Assembly: GCA_045646845.1 (NCBI GenBank)
Contig: JAZRLO010000007.1
Span: forward strand, 62,001 to 126,000
Direction: 5' to 3'
From: HGM04593 sp045646845
Lineage (GTDB): Bacteria; Bacteroidota; Bacteroidia; Bacteroidales; Bacteroidaceae
Length of the DNA: 64,000 nt
Positions 1 through 8,822 of the stretch are shown in pieces; positions within the stretch are counted from its first letter, which is position 1; every line of letters starts with the position of its first letter. The position numbers and the translations under genes are program-made. The notes below the pieces were generated by a model. It was not told where the DNA came from. It saw only the letters and a list, made by a program, of their open reading frames with translations, and did not search any database.

Positions 1-159
1 GAACGGTTTGCCTGCGGCATGCGCCTCTTCGGCACGTTTCGCCACCTCGGGCAGAACTGTTTTCGGGGTTCCCGAAAGGGTAAAGCCACTGATTCCCACA
101 CCATCACCGTCGTTGATATGGCAGGCAGCCTCGGCGGCTGTCATAATGCGATAACTCAT
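1..159 (-). CDS. acetyl-CoA hydrolase / succinate CoA-transferase, N-terminal fragment
   Basis: The first 53 codons of a gene that runs off the left edge. I translated the reverse strand from the ATG at 157-159. The frame stays open to base 1 and contains GVGISGFTLSGTPKTVLPEV. That segment resembles the N-terminus of class I CoA-transferases of the acetyl-CoA hydrolase/succinyl-CoA:acetate CoA-transferase family, where a TAEEAA..I..GD start is followed by a GF(T/S)..G.PK loop. Enzymes of this family move CoA between succinyl-CoA and acetate in fermentation, or hydrolyse acetyl-CoA, in the cytoplasm. Substrate and active-site glutamate lie outside the window, so the exact activity is open. No -7 box for this strand is obvious in the short gap to the next gene. 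Confidence 0.75.
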   Translation of the reverse strand, partial: MSYRIMTAAEAACHINDGDGVGISGFTLSGTPKTVLPEVAKRAEEAHAAGKPF

Positions 160-211
160 AGTAGTTCTTTTTATGTTTGTCTTTGTCTCAGGTTCCTTGC
201 GGAACAAATAA

Positions 212-550
212 TCAATATTTTCTCTTGAAGATTTCGGAATATATGAACGCCTTCTTGGCCTCGGACCTGTTGCCGAGCGAGATGCGTCCGCTCCTCTTCT
301 CTCTTTTTTCCGTTCTGTTCACATTTGTCTTTGCGGCAACCCTGCCGGCCTCATCCACATTGGGTTTTGCCGGTGCCACACGCACTGGGGTTGCATCTTG
401 CTCCCGCGGAACTTCCATAACATTGACTTGCGGGAACACTTCGCCTGCAATCGGCTTCGCGTTTACATCGGGCGCGGAAACCAGGCTCTTGAATACAAAT
501 CTCAATGAGTAGATTCCCGCCAGAATTACAATGCCTAATAAACCTTCCAT
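212..550 (-). CDS. small membrane-anchored protein of unknown function
   Basis: 112 residues that I do not recognise as a named family. An N-terminal hydrophobic segment (about residues 3-18) is followed by a Lys/Pro/Val-rich linker and a basic C-terminus ending SEAKKAFIYSEIFKRKY. The C-terminal motif looks conserved rather than random, and small Bacteroidota proteins with a similar SEAKKAFIYSEI tail are familiar to me. This supports a real gene. The likely topology is one membrane anchor with a cytoplasmic, basic, mostly disordered tail. It lies 49 bp downstream of the thioesterase on the same strand and may be co-transcribed with it. No function is assigned. Confidence 0.7.
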   Translation of the reverse strand: MEGLLGIVILAGIYSLRFVFKSLVSAPDVNAKPIAGEVFPQVNVMEVPREQDATPVRVAPAKPNVDEAGRVAAKTNVNRTEKREKRSGRISLGNRSEAKKAFIYSEIFKRKY

Positions 551-599
551 CTCTAAAATGTTCTATAAAAATTTCAAGGACATAAATTTAAACAGCTTC

Positions 600-1004
600 T
601 TATTCAGAAAGATTGCCTAAAAATTCATCGAAAGCCTCGCCGCGCGTGAGACGGCCGTCCTTTAGGCAGACAATATCAACAACACCTTTTACAGCCAGCG
701 AACCGTCGGCAACGTTGTATATATCCTGATAGAACACGAGTTTCGCACCCTTGCGCTCTATGTTTATACAGACCTCGAACCTGTCACCACTGCGCAAAGG
801 ACGCTTGTACTCCATGGTTATCTTGGCAACCATCGGGTCAACGCCCTGGCTGTGCATCGCCGCAAAACTGCCGCCGGCCGATTCAAGGAACTCGTGGCGC
901 GCATGCTCCAGATAGTGTTGGTAATTGGCATTGTTCACCACTCCCTGAATGTCGCACTCGTAATCGCGGACCTTCATCCCGAGTTTATATCTATACCCTT
1001 CCAT
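600..1004 (-). CDS. acyl-CoA thioesterase, hotdog fold (YbgC/FadM-like)
   Basis: 134 residues with the 4HBT hotdog pattern: an early VRDYECDIQGVVNNANYQHY segment carries the Asp and Asn-x-Asn-Tyr of the family, followed by LEHARHEFL. The usual YbgC catalytic Asp is in the phrase D..G.V.....Y, and D-I-Q-G-V-V-N-N is seen here. The family hydrolyses short or medium acyl-CoA esters in the cytoplasm. I chose the ATG at 1002-1004. A longer frame to 1058 adds 18 hydrophobic residues, but the -7 box TATATTTG (minus strand, 1033-1040) lies inside that extension and would put the transcript start just upstream of 1004. It is divergent from mfd. Substrate is unknown. Confidence 0.85.
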   Translation of the reverse strand: MEGYRYKLGMKVRDYECDIQGVVNNANYQHYLEHARHEFLESAGGSFAAMHSQGVDPMVAKITMEYKRPLRSGDRFEVCINIERKGAKLVFYQDIYNVADGSLAVKGVVDIVCLKDGRLTRGEAFDEFLGNLSE

Positions 1005-1032
1005 ACGTCTTATTTTATATATACACCAATTG

Positions 1033-1040
1033 CAAATATA
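1033..1040 (-). promoter_or_regulatory. -7 box for the thioesterase gene
   Basis: CAAATATA on the plus strand reads TATATTTG on the minus strand, matching TAnnTTTG. It is about 29 bp upstream of the ATG at 1004. No clear TTTG at the -33 position was seen. Confidence 0.5.
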
Positions 1041-1134
1041 CAACAATAAAACAATCAACGCGGTTTTTAATGAAATTTATGCAATAAAAACGGAAGAGCC
1101 GGGGTGCGCAGGGAGAAAATTTGAATAATTTGGC

Positions 1135-1142
1135 TAATTTTG
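1135..1142 (+). promoter_or_regulatory. -7 box for mfd
   Basis: TAATTTTG matches TAnnTTTG and ends 14 bp before the ATG at 1157, giving a very short leader. It excludes the TTG at 1121 as the start codon. Confidence 0.55.
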
Positions 1143-1156
1143 CAACGGAAGAAAAG

Positions 1157-4100
1157 ATGAATCCTGAAGATATACAGAAAATATACTCGACTCACCCAGG
1201 CGTGGAGGCCCTGATGCAGTTGAAGGAGGAGGGGGGCAAGAAGAGTGCTTTCCTCGAGGGTCTATTGGGAAGCAGTGCTGCAATGATTCTTTGTGGACTG
1301 AAACAGAAGGCGCCGATGCAGACACTCCTTGTGGTGATGAACGATGCCGAGGAGGCGGGTTATCTGTACCATGACATGACACAGATAGCAGGCGAGAAAG
1401 AGATTCTGTTCTTCCCCTCGTCGTTCCGCAGAGCCATGAAGTACGGACAGGAGGATGAGGCCAACCGCATCCTGCGCACCGAAGTCATGAGCCGCCTTTC
1501 GGGACGCCGCCGCAAAGAGGGGCTTGTGATAGTGACCCACCCCGATGCATTAGCAGAAAAGGTGGCGTCGCAGAGCGACCTCGAAGAGAAGAGCATAACG
1601 GTAGCGGTCGGAGACACTATCGCACGCGACGACATCGAGAAAAAGCTCGCCGCATTGGGGTTCAAGGAGGTGACATATGTCTATGCTCCGGGAGAGTATG
1701 CCGTACGCGGCAGCCTTATAGATATTTTCTCCTTTTCATCGGAGTTTCCATACCGCATTGACTTTTTCGGCGACGAGGTTGAAAGCATAAGAAACTTTGA
1801 GGTAGAGAGCCAGCTTTCCAAAGAGAAAAGCGATGAGGCCGTGATTGTCCCGAAGGTCACCGGCAAGGAGTCGGTAGCCATAACGGAGTTCCTACCTAAG
1901 AACACGATATTCGTGACCAAGGATTTCGAGTTCATAAAGGGTTGCATTGAGAAGCTGAGGAACGAAGGATTCACGCTACAGGCCAAACTATCGGAAGGCG
2001 AACTGCCCGAAATGCCGGAGTTGATGTCGGCAGACGAAATAGACGATTACGCGAAAGGCGTCAAGCACTGGATGCTGCGCGACAACGGACACGCGAAGAC
2101 AAGGGTGAAGTTCGACACCTCTCCGCAGCCCCTGTTCCACAAGGATTTCGACCTTGTGGCGCAGAATTTCAAGGAACTTCTCGACAAAGGATACAGGCTG
2201 TGCCTGCTTACCGACGACATCCACCAGGCAGACCGTCTGAAGGCAATCTTTGAAGAGCGAGGTGACGAAATACCGTTCACCGCAGTGGGACATACCATAC
2301 ACGGAGGATTTTGCGACAACACTCTCAAGACAGCATTCTTCACCGACCACCAGCTGTTCGGACGTTTCCACAACTACCGTCTGAGGAGCGAAAGGGCGCG
2401 GAACGGAAAGGTTGCTCTCACCATTAAGGAGCTGAAAGAGTTCGGGATAGGCGACTACATTGTACACATAGACCATGGTGTGGGAAAATTCGGCGGCCTT
2501 GTACGCATTCCCAACGGCAATGCGACGCAGGAGGCGATAAAGCTGATATACAGGAACGACGACATCGTATTCGTATCCATACACAACCTGCACAAGATTT
2601 CCAAGTACCGCGGAAAGGAGGGCGAGCCTCCTGCTGTGAACAAACTCGGCACGGGCGCATGGGAACGCATGAAGGAGCGCACCAAGAAGAAGATAAAGGA
2701 CATAGCCCGCGACCTGATAAAGCTTTACTCGCAACGCAACAAAGAAGAGGGATTCGCATTCTCGCCCGACAGCTACCTTCAGAACGAGCTTGAGGCAAGT
2801 TTCATATATGAGGATACCCCAGACCAGCTCAAGGCCACTAACGAGGTGAAGCGCGACATGGAACGCAAACGCCCGATGGACCGCCTGATATGCGGTGACG
2901 TCGGATTCGGAAAGACCGAAGTTGCCATACGCGCGGCATTCAAGGCCGCCACGGACGGCAAACAGGTCGCAGTGCTTGTACCCACTACCGTGCTTGCCTA
3001 CCAGCATTATCTCACGTTCAAGGAGCGACTGAAAGATTTCCCGTGCAACATAGAATATCTGAGCCGCGCACGCAGTGCGGCCGCAACCAAAAAGACCCTC
3101 GAAGAGATTAAAGAGGGCAAAGTGGATATTGTTATAGGCACACACAAGCTCACCGGCAAAGATGTAAAATTCAAAGACTTGGGACTGCTCATCATTGACG
3201 AGGAGCAGAAGTTCGGTGTCTCGGTAAAGGAGAAGCTTCGCCAGTTCAAGGTGAATGTCGATACGCTCACCATGACAGCGACGCCGATACCGCGTACCCT
3301 GCAGTTCTCCATTATGGGAGCAAGAGACCTCTCCATGATACAGACACCGCCTCCGAACCGCTACCCGATACAGACGGAGATACACAATTTCGACGCCGAG
3401 GTCATTAAGGAGGCCATAAACTTTGAACTCAGCCGAAACGGACAGGTGTTCTTCATCACGAACCGTATTTCGGGAATGGACGAACTTGCGCACATGATAA
3501 ACCGTCACGTTCCCGATGCACGCGTATGTATAGGACACGGACAGATGGAGCCGGCTGTACTCGAGAAGACACTCTACGGTTTCATAAACCACGACTACGA
3601 TGTACTCATTGCCACATCAATCGTCGAAAACGGCATTGACATCCCCAATGTGAACACCATAATTATAAACCAGGCGCAGAACTTCGGTCTCAGCGACCTG
3701 CACCAGATGCGCGGTCGTGTTGGACGCGGCAAGCGCAAGGCATTCTGCTACATGCTCACTCCGCCGCGCGAAAGCCTCAGCACCGACGCCCGCAGAAGAC
3801 TCGAGGCCATTGAGAGTTTCAGTGAACTGGGTAGCGGAATACACATAGCGATGCAGGACCTCGACATACGCGGAGCTGGAAACCTGCTGGGAGCCGAACA
3901 GAGCGGATTCATCGCCGACCTGGGATACGAGACATACCAGAAAATTCTCGCCGAGGCCGTGCGCGAGCTGAAGGACGAAGAGTTCAGCGACATACTGACA
4001 GAGGAGGAGGCAAACGCCAACGATGCCGAAAAATTTGTCAAGGAGTGCTTTGTGGAGAGCGACCTGGAGCTGCTGTTCCCTGCCACATATGTGCCCGACA

Positions 4101-4504
4101 GCAACGAACGCATACTGCTCTACCGCGAACTTGACTCCATAACAGAACAGCGCGACATCGATGCGTTCCGCGCAAGGATGAAGGACAGGTTCGGAAAAAT
4201 CCCACCCGAGGGCGAAGAGCTCATACGCATGGTGACGCTGCGCCGCAAGGCACAGGCTTTGGGAGTGGAAAAGGTTTTCCTGAAAGGAGGCAGAATGAAC
4301 CTGTTCCTTGTTGACACCCGGAATGAACGCTACTACACGAGCGAGACATTCGGCACAATAATGGCATATATACCTTCGAGTCAGTTCAAATGCCGTGTAC
4401 GCGAAGGCGAAGGACGCTGCATAATCACCGTTGAAAACGTGAAAAATGTTGAAACGGCACTCGCATTCATCGAAGAGATACAAAGGTTTTCAATAACGGA
4501 ATAG
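1157..4504 (+). CDS. mfd: transcription-repair coupling factor Mfd
   Basis: 1115 residues, the usual length for Mfd. It displaces RNA polymerase stalled at DNA lesions and recruits UvrA for nucleotide excision repair. In order I see a UvrB-homology region near the N-terminus, a CarD-like RNA polymerase interaction domain at about 425-525 (GIGDYIVHIDHGVGKFGGL), then a superfamily 2 translocase. The translocase carries GDVGFGKTE (Walker A, from about residue 580), DEEQ (about 681), TATPIPRTL, and the motif VI stretch MRGRVGRG, followed by the C-terminal TRCF domain. I prefer the ATG at 1157 to the in-frame TTG at 1121, because a -7 box at 1135-1142 lies between them. Divergent from the thioesterase gene. 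Confidence 0.97.
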   Translation: MNPEDIQKIYSTHPGVEALMQLKEEGGKKSAFLEGLLGSSAAMILCGLKQKAPMQTLLVVMNDAEEAGYLYHDMTQIAGEKEILFFPSSFRRAMKYGQEDEANRILRTEVMSRLSGRRRKEGLVIVTHPDALAEKVASQSDLEEKSITVAVGDTIARDDIEKKLAALGFKEVTYVYAPGEYAVRGSLIDIFSFSSEFPYRIDFFGDEVESIRNFEVESQLSKEKSDEAVIVPKVTGKESVAITEFLPKNTIFVTKDFEFIKGCIEKLRNEGFTLQAKLSEGELPEMPELMSADEIDDYAKGVKHWMLRDNGHAKTRVKFDTSPQPLFHKDFDLVAQNFKELLDKGYRLCLLTDDIHQADRLKAIFEERGDEIPFTAVGHTIHGGFCDNTLKTAFFTDHQLFGRFHNYRLRSERARNGKVALTIKELKEFGIGDYIVHIDHGVGKFGGLVRIPNGNATQEAIKLIYRNDDIVFVSIHNLHKISKYRGKEGEPPAVNKLGTGAWERMKERTKKKIKDIARDLIKLYSQRNKEEGFAFSPDSYLQNELEASFIYEDTPDQLKATNEVKRDMERKRPMDRLICGDVGFGKTEVAIRAAFKAATDGKQVAVLVPTTVLAYQHYLTFKERLKDFPCNIEYLSRARSAAATKKTLEEIKEGKVDIVIGTHKLTGKDVKFKDLGLLIIDEEQKFGVSVKEKLRQFKVNVDTLTMTATPIPRTLQFSIMGARDLSMIQTPPPNRYPIQTEIHNFDAEVIKEAINFELSRNGQVFFITNRISGMDELAHMINRHVPDARVCIGHGQMEPAVLEKTLYGFINHDYDVLIATSIVENGIDIPNVNTIIINQAQNFGLSDLHQMRGRVGRGKRKAFCYMLTPPRESLSTDARRRLEAIESFSELGSGIHIAMQDLDIRGAGNLLGAEQSGFIADLGYETYQKILAEAVRELKDEEFSDILTEEEANANDAEKFVKECFVESDLELLFPATYVPDSNERILLYRELDSITEQRDIDAFRARMKDRFGKIPPEGEELIRMVTLRRKAQALGVEKVFLKGGRMNLFLVDTRNERYYTSETFGTIMAYIPSSQFKCRVREGEGRCIITVENVKNVETALAFIEEIQRFSITE

Positions 4505-4568
4505 TCGAATACCCACCACTCCATGTTGTGACATTGTACATAAAGAGACTGCACTAATGTGTTGTTTC

Positions 4569-4599
4569 TTTGCTTTTTATTAATATTTAACTATCTTCG
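4569..4599 (+). promoter_or_regulatory. promoter of the Sel1-kinase-peptidase operon
   Basis: TTTG at 4569-4572, then 19 bp, then TATCTTCG at 4592-4599. This is the Bacteroidota arrangement with the TTCG variant of the -7 box. The ATG follows at 4633. Confidence 0.65.
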
Positions 4600-4632
4600 C
4601 AAAATAATAGAACACAACTACCGAAAACGGAC

Positions 4633-5967
4633 ATGAACAAGACAAGACTACTGGGCTGTACAGCGGCACTTTTCATTTTCACGCTCATACCCATTAACGC
4701 TAATGGACAATCGGACAATGCAACAGTCGGCGATGCGGTTGCCGCTCTCGAAAAAGAGGACTACGATACTGCCGCAAAGGTATTCATGAAACTGGCAGAA
4801 AAGGGAAATTCCGAAGCTCAATATAACCTTGGTTTGTGTTATGCCAACGGCTGGGGAGTCGGACAGTCATATATAGAAGCTACGGAATGGTTACAGAAAG
4901 CAGCCAAACAAGGTTACAAAGATGCAGAAGAGGCCATAAAGTTGCTTGACATAGGACAGTACGACAACACTACACTGGACGATGCCGTCATCGCATACAA
5001 GGAAGGTGAATTCGCTGCCGCTACAGGAGCGTTCAAAGCTCTTGCAAAAAATGGAAATGCCGAAGCTAACTATCTGCTCGGGATATGCTACAAGAACGGC
5101 AAAGGCGTAGAGCAGTCATACACGGCCGCGGCCGAATGGTACAAAAAAGCTGCAGAGTTGGGACATATACAGGCTCAATGCACTTTGGGAGACTGTTTCC
5201 GCGACGGGAAAGGTGTCCCCCAATCCGACAAGGAAGCTGCCGAATGGTACCGCAAGGCAGCAGAGCAGGGTGACCCCGATGCACAATATAGCCTTGGGGT
5301 ATGTTACCGTACCGGCAAAGGTGTGGAGCAGTCAAAGAGCAGAGCACTCAGTTTATGGGAAACAGCTGCGGAACAGGGAAATACCGAAGCTCAATACAAT
5401 GTTGCGGTTTGCTACTTCACTGCAGATGGAGTAATACATTCATACACCGAGGCTGCCAGATTGTTCAAGGAGGCGGCAGAACAGGGACATGCCGGAGCGC
5501 AGCGCGGATTGGGCGACTGTTACCGTGACGGGAAAGGGATGCCTCAATCCGATTCCGAAGCCGTGAAATATTATATGGAGGCCGCTGAACAGGGTGACGC
5601 AGAGGCACAACACAGGCTCGGATGCTGTTACCGCGACGGGAAAGGGATCAAGCAATCATTCTCGGAAGCAGTGAAATGGTTCAAAAAGGCTGCTAAACAG
5701 GACAACAAAGAGGCCCTGTACTACCTGGGACAGTGCCATGAGAATGGTTTCGCAGTGGAACAGTCATATGAAAAAGCGGCAGAGCTATACATCAAAGCTG
5801 CGAATATGGGAGAGCTGAACGCACAATACAGTCTCGGGATCTGCTATGTCAACGGCTGGGGCGTTGAAAAGTCATACGCCAAAGCGTCGGAATGGCTCAG
5901 AAAAGCGGCAATGAACGGACACAAGGAGGCGGCAGAGTCTCTCGAACTACTTGGAATAGAAAAATGA
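4633..5967 (+). CDS. secreted Sel1-like repeat protein
   Basis: 444 residues. The N-terminus (MNKTRLLGC, hydrophobic core, then NANGQ) is a signal peptide predicted to be cleaved near residue 26, so the mature protein is periplasmic or surface-exposed. The rest is about nine 36-residue Sel1 repeats with the pattern A.Y.LG.CY..G.GV.QS...A..W..KAAEQG. These form alpha-solenoids that bind partner proteins. It is the first gene of a three-gene operon: the kinase start follows after 36 bp and the C1 peptidase after a further 12 bp. Its signal peptide opening closely matches that of the peptidase. A scaffold or adaptor role at the envelope is inferred from the fold only. Confidence 0.85.
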   Translation: MNKTRLLGCTAALFIFTLIPINANGQSDNATVGDAVAALEKEDYDTAAKVFMKLAEKGNSEAQYNLGLCYANGWGVGQSYIEATEWLQKAAKQGYKDAEEAIKLLDIGQYDNTTLDDAVIAYKEGEFAAATGAFKALAKNGNAEANYLLGICYKNGKGVEQSYTAAAEWYKKAAELGHIQAQCTLGDCFRDGKGVPQSDKEAAEWYRKAAEQGDPDAQYSLGVCYRTGKGVEQSKSRALSLWETAAEQGNTEAQYNVAVCYFTADGVIHSYTEAARLFKEAAEQGHAGAQRGLGDCYRDGKGMPQSDSEAVKYYMEAAEQGDAEAQHRLGCCYRDGKGIKQSFSEAVKWFKKAAKQDNKEALYYLGQCHENGFAVEQSYEKAAELYIKAANMGELNAQYSLGICYVNGWGVEKSYAKASEWLRKAAMNGHKEAAESLELLGIEK

Positions 5968-6003
5968 GACTGTTCTGAATAAAAAACACAAAACCTGTTC
6001 AAT

Positions 6004-7386
6004 ATGGAATTAAAGAAAGGGAGCAACTTGAATAACGGCAAATACAGGATTCTGGATGTGCTTGGACAAGGAGGATTCGGCATAACATACCTTGCCGAAC
6101 AGACAAGCCTTGGAAGAAAGGTCGCTGTAAAGGAGTTCTTCATGCGAGAACACTGTAACCGCGATGCCGAGACCTCACATGTTTCAGTACCGTCTGTCGG
6201 AAGCCGTGAGTTCGTGGAGAAATTCCGCCAGAAATTCATAAAAGAGGCACGTACGATAGCCTCGTTCGACAACAGGAACATAATAAGAATCCACGACATA
6301 TTCGAGGATAACGGCACTGCATACTATGTCATGGAATATCTTGAAGGCAAAAGTCTAAAGACACTTGTTGACGAGAGAGGCCCGCTGACCGAGAATATCG
6401 CTTTGCAATACATAAGAGAAGTTGCCGATGCTTTGTCAGCAGTCCATTCTAGCAAGATGCTCCACCTTGACCTTAAACCGGCGAACATAATGCTGAACAA
6501 AAATGGCGAGGCGGTGCTGATTGACTTCGGAATTTCAAAACATTACGATGAAGATGGCTCGCAGACCAGCAGTGGTCTCATAGGCCTGAGTGACGGATAT
6601 GCACCCCTGGAACAGTACAAGAAAGGCGGTATATCATCGTTCTCGCCTGCAACGGACATATACGCCTTGGGAGCGACACTCTACAAACTGCTGGCAGGCA
6701 AGACACCGCCGCACGCAACAGATGTAAATGATGACGGACTGCCAGAACTGCCTGTATCGATATCTCTTCCTGTACGCAAAGCAATAGAGGCCGCAATGCA
6801 GCCAAGGCGCAAAGACCGCCCCGAAAGCGTTGAAGAGTTCATCGGCATGCTCGACAGCGAAGTCAAGAAAGAGATGCCCGAAAAAGACAAAGGCAAGCAC
6901 AATGATGATACCGTAATCATAGACGATGACAAGACTATAATAAATGACAAGACTATAATAATAGAGGATAAGGTTCCTGACAAAATTCCCGAAAAAGGGA
7001 AACCGGCACAGGGAAAAAGCGGGAACAGATACATTGCAGGCATCATTGCGTCCCTGTCACTGATTGCAGGTAGCCTTACGACATTCCTTATTACGCCACC
7101 GAGTGCATTTTACAGATTAGATAATGACGGTGAACAGGTTATGACAATCTTCATAGTACTTGCGGTCGTAGGTGCATTACTGCTGATATTCCTTTCTTAC
7201 TCAAGAAAAACGTCAATGATAATAGGCAGTTCACTGCTGTTCCTCGCCATTGTGAACACATGTCTCATACATATGTGGAACTTCTCGCTTACAGCAACAT
7301 ACATAGTATTGTCATACATACTGTTCACACTGTCGGCGTTGGCATACATGGCAGTACCCATACATAAATCATTAGGACTGAAATAA
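6004..7386 (+). CDS. membrane Hanks-type Ser/Thr protein kinase
   Basis: 460 residues. The kinase domain covers about 14-285: glycine loop GQGGFG (21-26), ATP-binding Lys43, helix-C Glu81, catalytic loop HLDLKPAN with Asp156, DFG at 174-176, and GYAPLEQY in place of a canonical APE. The residue before the catalytic Asp is Leu, not Arg, so this is a non-RD kinase. A charged linker at 286-340 repeats Asp-x-Thr-Ile/Val-Ile/Val around Thr303, Thr311 and Thr317. Four predicted membrane helices follow (about 343-363, 379-398, 405-424, 430-452), so the kinase domain faces the cytoplasm. There is no PASTA or other sensor. The neighbours are a secreted Sel1 protein and a periplasmic peptidase. It is a paralogue of the kinase at 32570-34960. 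Confidence 0.92.
   Translation: MELKKGSNLNNGKYRILDVLGQGGFGITYLAEQTSLGRKVAVKEFFMREHCNRDAETSHVSVPSVGSREFVEKFRQKFIKEARTIASFDNRNIIRIHDIFEDNGTAYYVMEYLEGKSLKTLVDERGPLTENIALQYIREVADALSAVHSSKMLHLDLKPANIMLNKNGEAVLIDFGISKHYDEDGSQTSSGLIGLSDGYAPLEQYKKGGISSFSPATDIYALGATLYKLLAGKTPPHATDVNDDGLPELPVSISLPVRKAIEAAMQPRRKDRPESVEEFIGMLDSEVKKEMPEKDKGKHNDDTVIIDDDKTIINDKTIIIEDKVPDKIPEKGKPAQGKSGNRYIAGIIASLSLIAGSLTTFLITPPSAFYRLDNDGEQVMTIFIVLAVVGALLLIFLSYSRKTSMIIGSSLLFLAIVNTCLIHMWNFSLTATYIVLSYILFTLSALAYMAVPIHKSLGLK
6926..6961 (+). repeat. two perfect 18-bp tandem units in the kinase linker
   Basis: The unit ATGACAAGACTATAATAA occurs twice head to tail (6926-6943, 6944-6961). It encodes two copies of a Lys-Thr-Ile-Ile phospho-site-like motif. 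The multiple-of-three unit could expand or contract without breaking the frame. Confidence 0.9.
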
Positions 7387-7398
7387 ATACCGTATATT

Positions 7399-8805
7399 AT
7401 GAACAAGACAAAACTTATCGGTTGCATTGCAGCCGCGCTTCTCGCTACAGGAGCCGTCGCACAGAACAGCAACGGCGGCATAGATGCCGCAATGCTCAAG
7501 GAACTGAGCGACAGTTACAAACCAACGACAGCTGAAAAGGCACTCCAGAACGTTCTTCTTTCAAAGCCCATCAAGGAACTTGCACTGAACCAGGAGAATC
7601 TCAACGAACTTGACACCTACTTCAGCCATAGCGTGAAGTCGAAAGGTATCACCGACCAGAAGTCATCGGGACGCTGCTGGCTATTCACAGGCATGAACGT
7701 GATGCGTGCAATGATGATTGAAAACGAAGACCTTGGCGCATTCGAGTTCTCACAGGTATATAACTTCTTCTTCGACCAGCTGGAGAAGTCGAACCTGTTC
7801 CTTCAGGGAGTGATTGACACACGCAAGAAGCCGTTTGACGACCGTATGGTGGAGTGGCTCTTCAAGCACCCGCTGAGCGACGGCGGCACATTCACCGGCG
7901 TTGCGGACAACGTCGCGAAATACGGCCTTGTACCAAAGGGAGTAATGAAAGAGAGCTACACAAGCGACAACACATCGGCTTTCTCGTCACTGCTCACCTC
8001 AAAGTTGCGCGAATTCGGCCTTGAACTGCGCGAAGCCCATGAAAACGGCAAAAAGGAGAAGGATTTGCTCAAAATGAAGAAGGAACAGCTGAAAGTCGTT
8101 TACAGAATGCTCGCACAGGTTTACGGAGTGCCGCCGACTGAATTCACATGGGCACCTAAGGACGTCAACGGCAAATACCGTGAGGAGCCTCAGACATATA
8201 CCCCACAGAGTTTCTACCAGAAGTACATCGGACTGAACCTACAGGATGACTACGTGATGCTGATGAATGACCCCACACGTCCCTACTGGAAGAGCTATGA
8301 AATTGAATATGACCGCCACCTCTACGACGGACACAACTGGCTTTATGTGAACCTTCCGCTCGACGAGATAAAGAAAATGGCCATTGCGTCAATAAAGGAC
8401 AATACAATGATGTACTTCTCATGCGATGTAGGCAAATTCCTGAATTCCAAACGCGGAACACTCGATATTGACAACTACATATATGACGAGTTGCTCGGCG
8501 TTGAGTTCGGCATGGACAAGAAAGAACGCGTGATGACATTCGACAGCGGCTCTTCGCATGCGATGACACTCATGGCGGTTGACATAGACAAGGACGGAAA
8601 ACCCGTAAAATGGCAGGTAGAGAACAGCTGGGGCCCGAATTCAGGATTCCACGGAACACTTATAATGACAGACCAGTGGTTCGACGAATATATGTTCCGC
8701 CTGGTAGTTGACAAGAAGTATGTTCCCGAAAATGTCCTGAAGGTGTTGAAAGAGAAGCCCACAATGCTCCCGGCATGGGACCCCATGTTCACACCGGAAG
8801 AGTAA
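7399..8805 (+). CDS. secreted C1-family cysteine peptidase (bleomycin hydrolase/PepC-like)
   Basis: 468 residues with a signal peptide (MNKTKLIGC, hydrophobic core, GAVAQ; cleavage near residue 22). The papain-type catalytic residues are present and in order: Cys93 in SSGRCWLF, His387 in SSHAMTLMAVD, and Asn409 in VENSWG. The long spacing between Cys and His, and the preceding Gln-Lys, fit the bleomycin hydrolase/aminopeptidase C subfamily (MEROPS C1B). These trim peptides from the N-terminus. Family members elsewhere are cytosolic hexamers, but this copy is exported, as in other gut Bacteroidales. It is the last gene of the Sel1-kinase operon and is followed by a 50-bp palindrome. Periplasmic peptide turnover is the likely job; a link to the kinase is inferred only from the operon. 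Confidence 0.9.
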   Translation: MNKTKLIGCIAAALLATGAVAQNSNGGIDAAMLKELSDSYKPTTAEKALQNVLLSKPIKELALNQENLNELDTYFSHSVKSKGITDQKSSGRCWLFTGMNVMRAMMIENEDLGAFEFSQVYNFFFDQLEKSNLFLQGVIDTRKKPFDDRMVEWLFKHPLSDGGTFTGVADNVAKYGLVPKGVMKESYTSDNTSAFSSLLTSKLREFGLELREAHENGKKEKDLLKMKKEQLKVVYRMLAQVYGVPPTEFTWAPKDVNGKYREEPQTYTPQSFYQKYIGLNLQDDYVMLMNDPTRPYWKSYEIEYDRHLYDGHNWLYVNLPLDEIKKMAIASIKDNTMMYFSCDVGKFLNSKRGTLDIDNYIYDELLGVEFGMDKKERVMTFDSGSSHAMTLMAVDIDKDGKPVKWQVENSWGPNSGFHGTLIMTDQWFDEYMFRLVVDKKYVPENVLKVLKEKPTMLPAWDPMFTPEE

Positions 8806-8822
8806 CGGAATTATGACATAAA

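Noticed and set aside
1988..3592. A 534-codon open frame on the minus strand inside mfd, and another of 288 codons at 3617-4483.
   Set aside because: Both lie entirely inside mfd, in the antisense frame that codon bias keeps open. Their translations are rich in Leu, Tyr and His, with no domain pattern.
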